From NCBI GenBank assembly GCA_009711785.1, contig VENA01000018.1, forward strand, positions 1 through 39,371: a DNA stretch of 39,371 nucleotides. The letters are read 5' to 3'. Position 1 is the first letter of the stretch. Each line of letters begins with the position of its first letter. This document shows, one piece after another, positions 15,503 through 24,476 of the stretch. The DNA comes from Bacillota bacterium (lineage in GTDB: Bacteria > Bacillota > Clostridia > Tissierellales > MES13). A program made the position numbers and the translations under genes. The notes under the pieces were generated by a model. That model saw only the letters and a program-made list of their open reading frames with translations, was not told where the DNA came from and made no database searches.

Positions 15503-16885
15503 TTATTTATTATCTAGTAATGCAGCGGAAACCTCTTCTAATTTCATACCCCTTGAAGCTTTTAATAAAATGATTGAGTCCTTTTTTACAACTCTTTTTA
15601 TAGTCTTAATAAGTTCTTTTTTATTCATAAATGATAAAACCTTACATTTCCCTTCTTTTATCTTAGCTTCAATACCAGCATGTTTTGCAAGGTGACCTAT
15701 TGTAAAGAAATAATCTAATTTATTTAAATCTATCTTATTTCCAATTTCTTTATGCATATCAATTTCTTTTTCTCCTAGTTCTAACATATCCCCGAAAACT
15801 ACAATTTTCTGACTATAGCTATTTAATGAATAAATAGTATCTAAAGCTGCCTTTGTACTTTCAGGATTAGAGTTATAAGAATCGTTTAATATGTCAAAGT
15901 CTTCACCCTTTATAAGCTCACTTCGCATTTTAGTTAAATTTAAATTTAGTAATCCTTTCTTTACTAAATCAAAATCTATATTAAAGTATTTTGCTATTAT
16001 GATGGCTGAAGTTGCATTGAATATTTGGTGTTTACCTAGTAATGGTAAGAAAAATACAGGTGACTTTTCCTTATTAAAAGTAAAAGATATTCCTTTTTTA
16101 TCAAAGGATTTAACTTTAACAGAGTAGTCATTTGATTCACGTTTACCAAAGGTTATAAAGTTTTGATTTAACTTTAAGTTATTAACTTCTTTTATTAAAG
16201 ATGGATTATCTCCATTGCAAACAAAAAGGCCATTTTGTTTTAAACCTTTAACTATTTCTAGTTTAGCTTTTATAATATTATCTATGGTTTTTAAGTCTAA
16301 TAAATGAGCATTACCTACATTAGTTATAATAGCAGCATCGGGCTTAGCTATTTTTGAAAGTAGTTCAATTTCACCTAAACAAGACATACCCATTTCAATA
16401 ACTGCCATTTCTGTATCTTCATCGATAGAAAGTAAGGTTAAGGGGACACCTAAATGGTTATTAAGATTACCTTGGGTTTTATATGTTTTATATTTAGTTT
16501 CTAAAATACTAGCTAATATATCCTTAGTAGAGGTTTTACCATTAGTTCCAGTAATGCCTATAACCTTCATTGATAGTTCTTCTCTGTATTTTTTAGCTAA
16601 GGTTTGAATAGCAGTAACGGTGTCTTTAACAAAAATTAAAGGTATGTCAGTATCAGGGGTAGGCTCTGATTCACACCATAAAGCTGCACAAGCTCCCTTT
16701 GATTCAGCTGATTTTATAAAATTATGCCCATTAAACTGTTCACCCTTAATAGGAATAAAAAGTTGATCTTTTTTTATTGTTCTTGTATCTGTAGATACAC
16801 CTTTAATACTTTTAATTTTATTTTTGTTATTAAGACCATAGCCATTAACCATAGACTGTATTTCTTTAAGGGTACGTTTAATCAT
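15503..16885 (-). CDS. murF: UDP-MurNAc-tripeptide--D-Ala-D-Ala ligase MurF
   Basis: It adds D-Ala-D-Ala to UDP-N-acetylmuramoyl-tripeptide with ATP, the last cytoplasmic step of the Park nucleotide. The 460-aa length is normal. The ATP-binding loop TGTNGKTST is at 112-120, an IEMG..GEIE stretch and NVGNAH (Mur ligase centre) follow, and the C-terminal domain has NDSYNSNPES, GDMLELG and the KASRGMKLE ending. ATG 16885 overlaps the 3' end of ddl by 8 bases, so the two are translationally coupled and jointly supply and use D-Ala-D-Ala. Confidence 0.95.
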   Translation of the reverse strand: MIKRTLKEIQSMVNGYGLNNKNKIKSIKGVSTDTRTIKKDQLFIPIKGEQFNGHNFIKSAESKGACAALWCESEPTPDTDIPLIFVKDTVTAIQTLAKKYREELSMKVIGITGTNGKTSTKDILASILETKYKTYKTQGNLNNHLGVPLTLLSIDEDTEMAVIEMGMSCLGEIELLSKIAKPDAAIITNVGNAHLLDLKTIDNIIKAKLEIVKGLKQNGLFVCNGDNPSLIKEVNNLKLNQNFITFGKRESNDYSVKVKSFDKKGISFTFNKEKSPVFFLPLLGKHQIFNATSAIIIAKYFNIDFDLVKKGLLNLNLTKMRSELIKGEDFDILNDSYNSNPESTKAALDTIYSLNSYSQKIVVFGDMLELGEKEIDMHKEIGNKIDLNKLDYFFTIGHLAKHAGIEAKIKEGKCKVLSFMNKKELIKTIKRVVKKDSIILLKASRGMKLEEVSAALLDNK

Positions 16886-17966
16886 CTAATTTCCTCCTTG
16901 AAAATTGAGTTGATTGTTTCATTTCAAATCTTTCAAATCCTAAAGATATTAATTCATCTACTAATTCTGAACAGGATGTATTATAAGTATTTCTCCATAA
17001 ATCAGGAACCATACTTACTTTTGTAAAACCAGGCATAGTATTTACTTCATTTAAATAGATGATATTATCCTTTGTTACGAAAAAGTCTACCCTTAAAAGA
17101 CCGGAAGCATTTAATGTTTTGAATATATTTATTCCTAGTTTCTTTATTTTATTTTGAATGTTTTCATCAGCTCTAGCAGGGATTATATGAGTAAGTCTTC
17201 CGTCTGTGTATTTAATATCATAATCTAAAAACGGGTCTTCTTGACTTATTTCTCCTACATGGGATGTTTTTGGTTTATTATTTCCATAAACTAATATTTG
17301 CATTTCTCTTGCTATTATTTCTTGTTCTACAATAATTTTATTATCATATATAAAAGCTTCTTTAATAGCCTTATTTAAGTTATTAATATCTTCACATCTA
17401 GTTATTCCTACACTTGAACCTAATCTTGCAGGTTTAATGTAGCATGGAAATCCTATTTGTTCTTTTATCTTTTTACTAAACTCATATTCTTTAATTTTGA
17501 ATTCATAGTTTGAAATTGAAATATAATCAGGTTGAGGTATATCTTGACTTTTAAATAAATCTCTCATAACACATTTGTCTATACCCACAGCAGAAGCTAA
17601 AATTCCATTCCCTACATAGGGAATATCTAATAATTCTAAAAATCCTTGTATTGTTCCATCTTCACCATTAGTACCATGGATAGCAGGAAAAACTATATTT
17701 CTTTCTCCATTTTTTATATTGTTTAAAAGATAATTACCAACTGAATCATATATGGATTTTTTATTATCGCTTTGTAATTCTTTTTCATTTTCTAAAGGAT
17801 TAGTTATCATATCTAAACTGCACCATTTGCCATCTTTTGTTATATAGACAGGATGAACATTATACTTATCTTTATCAAGTAAATTTATTATAAAAAGGGC
17901 ACTTTTTATAGATACTTCGTGTTCAACAGATTTACCACCATAGATTACATAAACATTTGTTTTCAT
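16878..17966 (-). CDS. ddl: D-alanine--D-alanine ligase
   Basis: It joins two D-alanines with ATP; the dipeptide is used by MurF, encoded immediately downstream and overlapping by 8 bases. The 362-aa protein has an N-terminal GGKSVEHEVS motif, HGTNGEDGTIQG, an ATP-grasp core (GFPCYIKPARLGSSVGI), and the C-terminal Mg site LNEVNTMPGFT. The omega-loop DYDIKYTDG keeps the Lys-Tyr pair typical of D-Ala:D-Ala ligases rather than the VanA-type D-Ala:D-Lac loop, so no vancomycin-resistance role is indicated. ATG 17966 follows CAGGAGGT. No clear promoter box was found in the 200 bases upstream. Confidence 0.93.
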   Translation of the reverse strand: MKTNVYVIYGGKSVEHEVSIKSALFIINLLDKDKYNVHPVYITKDGKWCSLDMITNPLENEKELQSDNKKSIYDSVGNYLLNNIKNGERNIVFPAIHGTNGEDGTIQGFLELLDIPYVGNGILASAVGIDKCVMRDLFKSQDIPQPDYISISNYEFKIKEYEFSKKIKEQIGFPCYIKPARLGSSVGITRCEDINNLNKAIKEAFIYDNKIIVEQEIIAREMQILVYGNNKPKTSHVGEISQEDPFLDYDIKYTDGRLTHIIPARADENIQNKIKKLGINIFKTLNASGLLRVDFFVTKDNIIYLNEVNTMPGFTKVSMVPDLWRNTYNTSCSELVDELISLGFERFEMKQSTQFSRRKLDD

Positions 17967-18181
17967 AATAAAACCTCCTGAAATAATAATTGAAATTTTG
18001 ATATGTATTAATTTTAAAAAAGCTTTAAAAACTTATGATTTTCTTAGATATAATATAATATTATCATTTTATATAAATAAATAAAAGAATCCTTATATTA
18101 TATTATGTATTATTACAGGTGAGGTGAAAAATATATATTTTATGGTTAAAAAAATTAAAATAATTTTATGTTAATAATTAG

Positions 18182-18448
18182 TTTTTATTTAAAGATAATG
18201 GTGAGGTCCTTAATTTTACTGCTAAGAGACATAGAGAGTCTAATGGTGAATATAAAAAAACTTGGACGATTCCAATAATAGAATATAAAGAAATTAATGA
18301 CATTAAAATACCTACAAAGGGTGAAGTGATTTGGATAAAAGATGGTGATTTTAATTGGTACCATTTTGAGATTATAGATATTGAATATAATATAACACCC
18401 CAAAAGTCTATAAATAAAAATCTGGAGAATATTCTCCAGATTTTTTAA
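18182..18448 (+). pseudogene. C-terminal fragment of a DUF6544/DUF6920-type protein
   Basis: Directly after a TAG, a frame reads FKDNGEVLNFTAKRHRES, then WTIPIIEYKEINDIKIPTKG and FNWYHFEIIDIEYNI. This is the C-terminal pattern of DUF6544 (formerly DUF6920-like) proteins: tryptophan-rich strand, ...Y.E.....IPTKGE..W...DG.F.Y....I..IEYN. No start codon or N-terminal domain remains; an ATG at 18142 (MVKKIKIIL then stop) may be the other end of the deletion. The frame runs on into the following terminator and stops at 18446. Confidence 0.6.
18417..18446 (+). terminator. Terminator after the DUF6544-like fragment
   Basis: AAAATCTGGAGAAT and ATTCTCCAGATTTT form an uninterrupted 14-bp palindrome followed by TT. 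It shares the CTGGAGA/TCTCCAG core with the terminators at 11882, 14380 and 30750. Confidence 0.85.
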
Positions 18449-18603
18449 ACTTTCTAATCTATTATTTCTATTTCTTTAAAATTAAGCATTCGTAAACTTT
18501 TCCTAACCATAAGTATATATTTAGATTTGTATTTAGAACCTGAATTTGTCTAAAAGCAAATATTTAAAGGATTATTAAATAAAAGTTTAATTAACTATTT
18601 AGT

Positions 18604-18636
18604 CCATCTGAAATTAATATTTCAGGTGGCTTTTTT
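18604..18636 (+). terminator. Terminator with no gene in front of it
   Basis: CCATCTGAAAT and ATTTCAGGTGG (one G-T pair) form an 11-bp stem with loop TAAT, then C and six Ts. The 155 bases upstream carry no gene, so it may end a small RNA or act in a leader before the ABC transporter operon. Confidence 0.75.
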
Positions 18637-18640
18637 AAAA

Positions 18641-18658
18641 CTTAAGGATATCTTAAGG
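18641..18658 (+). promoter_or_regulatory. Tandem direct repeat, likely response-regulator box
   Basis: CTTAAGG at 18641-18647 is repeated at 18652-18658, an 11-base period, one helical turn. OmpR/PhoB-type regulators bind such tandem repeats. It lies just upstream of the -35 position of the transporter operon, which encodes such a regulator. Confidence 0.55.
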
Positions 18659-18689
18659 TTAAGATAAAACCCACTTAAAGTTAGAAAGA

Positions 18690-18695
18690 TATAAT
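18690..18695 (+). promoter_or_regulatory. -10 box of the ABC transporter operon
   Basis: A perfect TATAAT, but the -35 position (about 18667-18672) reads AAACCC-like, without TTGACA. A good -10 with no -35 and a direct repeat 20-30 bases upstream fits an activator-dependent promoter. Confidence 0.5.
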
Positions 18696-18724
18696 TAACA
18701 AAGAATGATAAGGAGGTAATGAAA

Positions 18725-19648
18725 TTGGAAAAATATTTAGTAGAGACTAATAATTTAACTAAAAGCTTTGGGAAATTTACAGCAGTTAAAGATATTAATC
18801 TAAAAATTAAAAAAGGTGTAATATATGGATTTTTAGGACCAAATGGTGCAGGTAAATCTACAACAATACGTATGCTTTTAGGCTTAGTAAATCCAACAAA
18901 GGGAAAAGTTAAGGTATTTGGAAAATCAATAACTAAAAATAGAATAGATATACTTAAAAAGGTAGGTTCTATTGTAGAAAGCCCATCATATTATGGTAAT
19001 TTGACAGCCTATGAAAATTTATATATTACTAAAGAAATTTTAAATGTGAAAAAAGAAGAGATAAAAAAGGCGTTAGAAATAGTAGGTTTATCAGAAGAAA
19101 AAAATAAAAAAGTTAAAAAGTTTTCATTAGGGATGAAACAAAGGTTAGCTATAGCACAGTCTATATTAGGTAATCCAGAATTATTAATCTTAGATGAACC
19201 TACAAATGGATTAGATCCAAGCGGAATACGGGAAATTAGATGCCTTATTAAAAATTTAGCAGAAAATTTTGGGATGACAGTTTTAATATCAAGCCATATA
19301 TTAAGTGAAATAGAATTAATAGCCAGTGAAGTAGGGATTATTAATAAGGGAAAATTAGTATTTCAAGGAACTATAGATGAATTACATAAAAATAGTGCTG
19401 AAGAAATTAAGGTAAATGTAAAACCTAAAGAGCAGGCTATAAAATATTTTAATAGTAAGGGATATAAAGTAGATATAAGAAATGAATATATATATTTAAA
19501 AAATTGTTTAGACCCATCTAGTATAACTAGAGAACTTGTAATGAATGATTTAGACGTTTATCACATTAGTAGATATAAAAGTAATCTTGAGGAGATGTTT
19601 CTTAGTTTTACTAAAAAGGAGGGTACTAATGATATTAACACTTTTTAA
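18725..19648 (+). CDS. Peptide-resistance ABC transporter ATPase (BcrA/CprA/LanF type)
   Basis: ATP-binding subunit that, with the two permeases downstream, probably exports or displaces cationic antimicrobial peptides such as lantibiotics or bacitracin at the membrane. Numbering from the first ATG: Walker A GPNGAGKST at 40-48, Q-loop region ESPSYYGNLTAYEN, signature SLGMKQR at 136-142, Walker B LLILDEP with Glu160, and H-loop SSH. The C-terminal ~90 residues are the extension usual in BcrA/LanF. An ATG at 18719 is only 2 bases from AGGAGG (18711-18716), while TTG 18725 has 8-base spacing and is preferred. The 3' end overlaps the next gene by 20 bases. Confidence 0.88.
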   Translation: MEKYLVETNNLTKSFGKFTAVKDINLKIKKGVIYGFLGPNGAGKSTTIRMLLGLVNPTKGKVKVFGKSITKNRIDILKKVGSIVESPSYYGNLTAYENLYITKEILNVKKEEIKKALEIVGLSEEKNKKVKKFSLGMKQRLAIAQSILGNPELLILDEPTNGLDPSGIREIRCLIKNLAENFGMTVLISSHILSEIELIASEVGIINKGKLVFQGTIDELHKNSAEEIKVNVKPKEQAIKYFNSKGYKVDIRNEYIYLKNCLDPSSITRELVMNDLDVYHISRYKSNLEEMFLSFTKKEGTNDINTF

Positions 19649-20378
19649 AACTGAATTAATTAAACAAAAAAAGGGATATATTTGGTTAATAGTAACAATT
19701 ATTCCTTTAGGTACAATGGTAGCTATGTTTTTAGATATGTATCTAAGATATCATACTTACTTATATGGTTTAGCTCAAAAAAATAAAATAACATCTTGGG
19801 TGATATTATTAAAGGAAAATCACAATATCCTAGGGTGGGGAATGTTTTTACCGTTCTTTGTGTCTATTATTGCAACTATTATTTATTATACTGAGTTTGA
19901 AAATAATAGCTGGAAGAAACATTTATCCTTACCAATTTCAAAAGTAGAAATATATATATCTAAATTCTTTGTTATTTTATTTTTCAGCTTAATAATGATT
20001 ATTTTAAATTCACTAGGTTTATTAGCAGTTGGAAAAGTTATAGGATTTCCTGAGGTTTTTGACTATAAACTCTATGCTAATTATATATTGTTTCAATTTA
20101 TTGCTATTTTAGGAGTTTCAGCGATTCATAATCTTTTAAGTTCATATTATGAAAATGCGATTGCATCAGTAACAATAGGTTTTATAAGTATGATATTTTC
20201 TAAGATAGTACTACTTGCACGTCCAAGTATGGCAAAATTTAGTCCCTATACATATACTTATTATGCAAATATATTAAATGGAGAAAGTAAAGCTATAGTA
20301 GTATATGGAGGTATTATTTCAATGGTGATATTTTTATTTTTAGGTATATTATCATTTAAAAAAAGAGATATTTTATAA
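19629..20378 (+). CDS. ABC-2 type permease, MutE/EpiE/CprB-like
   Basis: First membrane subunit of the antimicrobial-peptide ABC transporter: 249 aa with six hydrophobic spans and an E..L..KK..W motif (TELIKQKKGYIWL) at the N terminus, typical of the LanE group. After span two it has YTEFENNSWKKHLSLPISKVEIY, read here as ENNSWKKHLSLPISK, the conserved N..W...L..P..K cytoplasmic loop of this group. The frame opens further upstream at 19587, but ATG 19629 is preferred for the AAGGAGGG site 5 bases upstream. It overlaps the ATPase gene and precedes its partner permease by 11 bases. Confidence 0.85.
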   Translation: MILTLFKTELIKQKKGYIWLIVTIIPLGTMVAMFLDMYLRYHTYLYGLAQKNKITSWVILLKENHNILGWGMFLPFFVSIIATIIYYTEFENNSWKKHLSLPISKVEIYISKFFVILFFSLIMIILNSLGLLAVGKVIGFPEVFDYKLYANYILFQFIAILGVSAIHNLLSSYYENAIASVTIGFISMIFSKIVLLARPSMAKFSPYTYTYYANILNGESKAIVVYGGIISMVIFLFLGILSFKKRDIL

Positions 20379-20389
20379 GGAGGAAAAGT

Positions 20390-21133
20390 ATGTTAAAAGC
20401 GTTAAAGATTGAACTACTAAAAATAAAGGGGTCAAAAGTTTTATTTATAGCAATCCTTTTTCCAATATTTTCAGTACTACAAGGTGCAATGTTTTTACAA
20501 TATATAAAAAGAAGTGGAGAATCATTTCAGTTTTGGAGGATGCTTTTTTCTGGAAGTACATTTTTTTATGCTACACTTTTATATCCAATGATCATTATAT
20601 TAGTATTTGCTATAATCACCCGTTTAGAGCATATAAACAATGGGTGGAATCAGCTACTTACATTCCCAATTAAAAGAAAAAATGTTTATTTATCAAAGCT
20701 TTTATTAGGGTGTGTTATTATATTTTTAAACTTAGCTATGCTCTCTATTGGAATTATTATAGCGGGATTAATATTAGGAGGCGATGCTAATATACCTTAT
20801 AACATTATTTTAGGGAAACCTATTTTAGCTTTTATATCTTCCTTGCCTATTATTTCATTTCAATTTTTTCTAAGTATAAAATTTAAACATATAGGAGTTC
20901 CATTAGGAATCGGATCAGCTCTAACCTTACCAGTAATTTTAGTAATAAATTCAACAAAATATTGGATAGTTTACCCCTTTGCTTATCCTATGATAGCTAT
21001 AACTCCAAATCTAGTAACGTTAAGTGAAGAACAAATACTAAAGCATTATATAATGTATGGAGTTAGTGGTCTGATTTTTATAATAATCATTGGAATTGGT
21101 TTGTTAAAATTTAAAAATAAAGATATTATGTAG
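20390..21133 (+). CDS. ABC-2 type permease, MutG/CprC-like
   Basis: Second membrane subunit, 247 aa, about six membrane spans. It has the same layout as its neighbour: a short N-terminal amphipathic helix (LKALKIELLKIKGSKVL), then the EHINNGWNQLLTFPIKRKNVY loop, which in short form N.W.QLLTFPIKR mirrors NSWKKHLSLPISK of the first permease. The two are diverged paralogues that likely form a heterodimer with the ATPase. ATG 20390 follows AAGGAGGA. The stop at 21131 is followed 54 bases later by the response regulator gene. Confidence 0.85.
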   Translation: MLKALKIELLKIKGSKVLFIAILFPIFSVLQGAMFLQYIKRSGESFQFWRMLFSGSTFFYATLLYPMIIILVFAIITRLEHINNGWNQLLTFPIKRKNVYLSKLLLGCVIIFLNLAMLSIGIIIAGLILGGDANIPYNIILGKPILAFISSLPIISFQFFLSIKFKHIGVPLGIGSALTLPVILVINSTKYWIVYPFAYPMIAITPNLVTLSEEQILKHYIMYGVSGLIFIIIIGIGLLKFKNKDIM

Positions 21134-21145
21134 TAAAAAATGAAA

Positions 21146-21174
21146 AATGTAGTATAATTAAATTAAACTACATT
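21146..21174. promoter_or_regulatory. Hairpin/operator with an embedded -10 before the regulator gene
   Basis: AATGTAGT and ACTACATT form 8-bp arms around 13 bases. TATAAT (21153-21158) overlaps the left arm. It could be a separate promoter with operator for the two-component genes, or an mRNA hairpin that sets their level; no good -35 is seen. Confidence 0.35.
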
Positions 21175-21187
21175 AACGGGTGATTAA

Positions 21188-21904
21188 ATGATAAATATTA
21201 AAGGCATTGTAAATAAAAAGATATTAATAATCGATGATGAGAAAGAAATATTAGACCTTTTAGAAACTGTTCTTTTAAAAGAGGGATTTAAATACATCTA
21301 TAAATCTTTAACAGGCAACAAAGGTCTAGATTTATGTAGAGATAAAAGTCCAGATATAATAGTACTTGATATTATGCTTCCTGATATAGATGGCTTTGAG
21401 GTTTGTAGAAAAATAAGAGAGTTTAGTACAGTTCCTATCATATTTTTGTCCGCAAAATCCGAGGACTTAGATAAACTTCTTGGATTAGGTATAGGTGGAG
21501 ATGATTATGTAACAAAACCCTTTAGCCCAAAGGAGATAGCCTTTAGAATAAAAGCACATTTTAGAAGGAGGGAATATTTAGAAGAAAATAGAAATCCCAG
21601 ATTTAATTTTGGAGATATTGAATTAAATTATAAAAGTAAAGAGGTTAGAAAAAACAAAAAATTAATTTACTTAACAGCTAAAGAATATCAGATTCTTTCA
21701 TTTATGAGTAAATACTCTAATCAGATATTAAGTAAGAAAAAGATATGTGATAATGTTTGGGGTGATGAGTATATAGGGTATGAAAATACAATTATGGTTC
21801 ATATAAGACATTTAAGGGAAAAATTAGAGGATAATCCTAGTAAGCCTAAATATATAAAAACAATAAAAGGTTTAGGTTACAAGCTTTCAATAAGGGGAGA
21901 ATAA
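21188..21904 (+). CDS. OmpR-family response regulator (CprR/NsrR-like)
   Basis: DNA-binding response regulator of 238 aa, probably activating the upstream transporter operon. Receiver domain: acidic pair D16-D17, phospho-acceptor D61 (VLDIMLPDIDG), S88 and K110 (VTKPFSP). C-terminal winged helix from about residue 135 (IELNYKSKEV..., LTAKEYQIL, ...NTIMVHIRHLREKLE, TIKGLGYKL). ATG 21188 is preceded by GGGTGAT. Its stop is 1 base before the kinase ATG, so the two are coupled. The direct repeat at 18641-18658 is the obvious candidate target. Confidence 0.92.
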   Translation: MINIKGIVNKKILIIDDEKEILDLLETVLLKEGFKYIYKSLTGNKGLDLCRDKSPDIIVLDIMLPDIDGFEVCRKIREFSTVPIIFLSAKSEDLDKLLGLGIGGDDYVTKPFSPKEIAFRIKAHFRRREYLEENRNPRFNFGDIELNYKSKEVRKNKKLIYLTAKEYQILSFMSKYSNQILSKKKICDNVWGDEYIGYENTIMVHIRHLREKLEDNPSKPKYIKTIKGLGYKLSIRGE

Positions 21905-21905
21905 A

Positions 21906-23306
21906 ATGAAGTGGAGGATAACTGCTAGATTTTTTATAGCCATTATAGTTACAATATTAATTTCTATTATATCTTTTTTAGTAGTAAATATAATAAAAAT
22001 ACAGAATAACAATATAAACCCACAGGGAATCACTTCTCAAATAGGACCTAATTATACTTTAGATTATGGAGAAAATATACACTTTAAAAATGAAAAAGTT
22101 TACATAGAAGAAGATAAGATTAAAGAATTAAAGAAAAATGGAAATTGGATACAAGTACTAAATGAAAATGGTACTGAAATATATAATAGATTGAAACCAG
22201 ATAATGTACCAACACATTATACTCCTGGTAAACTAATTTTTTATCATAAATATTCTGGAGCTATAAAAGGATATACAATATTTGTAGGGTTAGCGAATAG
22301 AAATGATAGAGAGCTTAGTTACATTATAGGTTTTCCAGATAATAAGATTTCTAAATATCAATTAATATATAGTCCTGATACTTTTTTTATAGATTTATTA
22401 AAACGTATTATTAAATCATTAGTTATAACTATAATAATTGCATTATTAGTAGGATATATATTAAGTCTTTTTCTTTCAAAACCTATTATAGAAATAATTA
22501 AAGGTATTGAGGATTTATCAAAGGGTAGATATATTAAAAGAAAAAAATCAAAAGGAGTTTATAAGAAGGTTTATGATAGTTTAAATATTCTTTCTATGAC
22601 TTTAAAAAGAAATGAGACTGAAAGATTAAAAAATGAAAAGTTAAGGGAAGAATGGATTACTAATATCACCCATGATATAAAGACTCCTTTAGCATCAATT
22701 AAAGGTTACTCAGAAGTTTTACTTGATTCAGATTATAATTTATCTAATAAAGAAAATAAGAAATATATTGAAATAATAAAAAATAAATCTAATTATATAA
22801 GTAAGCTTGTTTCTGATTTAAAATTAACTTATGAAATCAAAAATTCTAGTATTATTAATATTAATAAAAAGGAAAATTTAGTTAATATTATTAGAGAAAC
22901 TATTATTGATATATTAAATCATCCTAAATATCAAGATAGGTTAATAAATTTTTATACTGATATGGATAAAATCAATATTAAATGTAATCCTTTACTTTTA
23001 AAAAGGGCATTTACTAATCTTTTATATAATGCAATAATACATAATCCAAAGGATACTAAGATAAAAGTTAATATAAGAAAAGAAGAAAATATTATTATTG
23101 AAATTGAGGATAATGGAATTGGAATGGAAAGTAAAGATATAGAAAATCTATTTAAAAGATATTACAGAGGTACTAATACAGGAGAAACCCATAAAGGGTC
23201 AGGTCTTGGTATGGCAATAGCTAAACAAATTATAAATGCTCATAAAGGAAAAATACAGGTAAATAGTAAAGTAGATGAAGGTACTAAAATCATTATCTAT
23301 TTTTAA
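21906..23306 (+). CDS. Sensor histidine kinase (CprK-like)
   Basis: Membrane sensor kinase of 466 aa. It has a first membrane span at about 9-30, an extracytoplasmic domain of roughly 130 residues, a second span at about 168-190, a HAMP-like linker, and the H-box ITNITHDIKTPLASIKGY with phospho-His256. The ATPase domain shows the N box (LLYNAIIHNP), G1 (IEDNGIGM) and G2 (GSGLGMAIAKQI). The extracytoplasmic loop is larger than in BceS-type kinases, which sense through their transporter; this favours direct peptide sensing as proposed for CprK/NisK-like kinases. It forms a pair with the regulator one base upstream. Confidence 0.9.
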   Translation: MKWRITARFFIAIIVTILISIISFLVVNIIKIQNNNINPQGITSQIGPNYTLDYGENIHFKNEKVYIEEDKIKELKKNGNWIQVLNENGTEIYNRLKPDNVPTHYTPGKLIFYHKYSGAIKGYTIFVGLANRNDRELSYIIGFPDNKISKYQLIYSPDTFFIDLLKRIIKSLVITIIIALLVGYILSLFLSKPIIEIIKGIEDLSKGRYIKRKKSKGVYKKVYDSLNILSMTLKRNETERLKNEKLREEWITNITHDIKTPLASIKGYSEVLLDSDYNLSNKENKKYIEIIKNKSNYISKLVSDLKLTYEIKNSSIININKKENLVNIIRETIIDILNHPKYQDRLINFYTDMDKINIKCNPLLLKRAFTNLLYNAIIHNPKDTKIKVNIRKEENIIIEIEDNGIGMESKDIENLFKRYYRGTNTGETHKGSGLGMAIAKQIINAHKGKIQVNSKVDEGTKIIIYF

Positions 23307-23327
23307 ATAAAATTTTTAGGGGGAAAA

Positions 23328-23651
23328 ATGAAAAAGAAAATACTAATTATTATATTGATTTTAGTTATTATTTTTTCAATACCATTTGTGTATGTTGAAG
23401 TAGGCAAAAGAAAATTATACAAAAGAACATTTAATTATCTAACAAATGTTAGAGGGTATGAAAAAAATGAATTTAAAATTGAAAATCCAAGACATTCATT
23501 TATAAATCGTATCTTATCATACCCTGAATGGGGTATAGATGTCGTTTTTAAGGATGAACCAACTAGAGTGTATATGTATACTTATGACCTAAGTGATAAT
23601 AATATTATTCAATATGGTGGGGTTAATGGAAAGCATTTTGAAGCAGATTAA
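23328..23651 (+). CDS. DUF3139-like small membrane-anchored protein
   Basis: A 107-aa protein with an N-terminal membrane segment or uncleaved signal (residues 4-24, IIIILILVIIF core) and a short extracytoplasmic domain. The pattern YL...GY...D/E.. and ...VVFKDEP...Y.Y fits DUF3139, small Firmicute proteins often near transporters. Function unknown. ATG 23328 follows AGGGGGAAAAA. It lies 21 bases after the kinase gene and before a terminator, so it is probably the last gene of the peptide-resistance cluster. Confidence 0.7.
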   Translation: MKKKILIIILILVIIFSIPFVYVEVGKRKLYKRTFNYLTNVRGYEKNEFKIENPRHSFINRILSYPEWGIDVVFKDEPTRVYMYTYDLSDNNIIQYGGVNGKHFEAD

Positions 23652-23713
23652 CTATAAGAATATTAAGAATATTTAAAAAATACAAAAAAACAAAAGGGTT
23701 TGATATATAAACG

Positions 23714-23747
23714 TCAAAGTTAATTATAATTAGCTTTGATTTTTTTA
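23714..23747 (+). terminator. Terminator of the transporter/two-component cluster
   Basis: TCAAAGTTAATT and AATTAGCTTTGA pair over 12 positions (one G-T) around AT and are followed by TTTTTTTATG. Confidence 0.85.
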
Positions 23748-23812
23748 TGTTAGAGTATTATTTATTAAATAAATAGTATATATTTTATAATAAATCAATA
23801 GGAGTGAAAATA

Positions 23813-24476
23813 ATGGATAATACCAAACTAAAGGAAATTTTAAAAGAAGATATAAGTAAAATTAAAACAACACATAGGGCTATTGTCTTAGAAAATAGTA
23901 AATAAGTATTATAAAATAGCTCCGAGATCTGATGAAAAACTATTAGATATTTGTGAAGATTTAATAGCTTCTAATAATATAGATTTATTTTCAATTGCAA
24001 CTCTTTGGATTAAAAAAAGAAAAACAGTAATTAATATAAAATATTTTTCTATTATAGAAAAATGGCTTTACAAGTATATTAATAATTGGGGAATGTGTGA
24101 TCAATTCTGTTATAGAGTGTTAAATCCCTTAGTTTATAAATATCCTGGATTATTTAAAAATGTTTTATCATGGACAGAGTCTGATAAGACATATGTCAGA
24201 AGAGCAGCTTTAGTATCCCTTATAAGAAGCGGTAAAGGTATTAGAGTAAAATATGATATAAAAAAGGTTTTTACTGTAGTAGATAAACTTAAAGATGATG
24301 ATGAATTACATATCCAAAAAGGGGTTGGATGGTTATTAAAATATACCTATCAAGCTAATCCTGCTGAAGTAATAAACTATCTGAAAGAAAATGTAGATAA
24401 CCTTTCACGGACATCATTTAGATATGCCTTAGAAAAGGTACCAAAGGAAACTAGACAAGTTATGATGAAATTGTAG
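23813..24476 (+). pseudogene. Frameshifted AlkD-like DNA alkylation repair protein
   Basis: ATG 23813 behind GGAGTGA opens a 30-codon frame ending at TAA 23903 (THRAIVLENSK). The rest continues in another frame from about 23890: NKYYKIAPRSDEKLLDICEDL onwards (NKYYKIAPRSDEK in short), then WLYKYINNWGMCDQFC, WTESDKTYVRRAALVSLIR and the end VPKETRQVMMKL. The WxxxxxxWxxCD...RRAA...VSL pattern is that of HEAT-repeat AlkC/AlkD-type glycosylases. About 220 residues would result if one frameshift were repaired, so the lesion is single and recent, or a sequencing error. The 3' part alone is open from ATG 24093. Confidence 0.75.

Noticed and set aside
16878..17966. VanA-type D-Ala-D-Lac ligase
   Set aside because: The omega-loop keeps the KY pair of D-Ala-D-Ala ligases, and murF overlaps directly.
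18185..18403. Minus-strand 72-aa ORF
   Set aside because: The plus strand holds a recognisable DUF6544-like fragment in this place; the minus ORF is its shadow.
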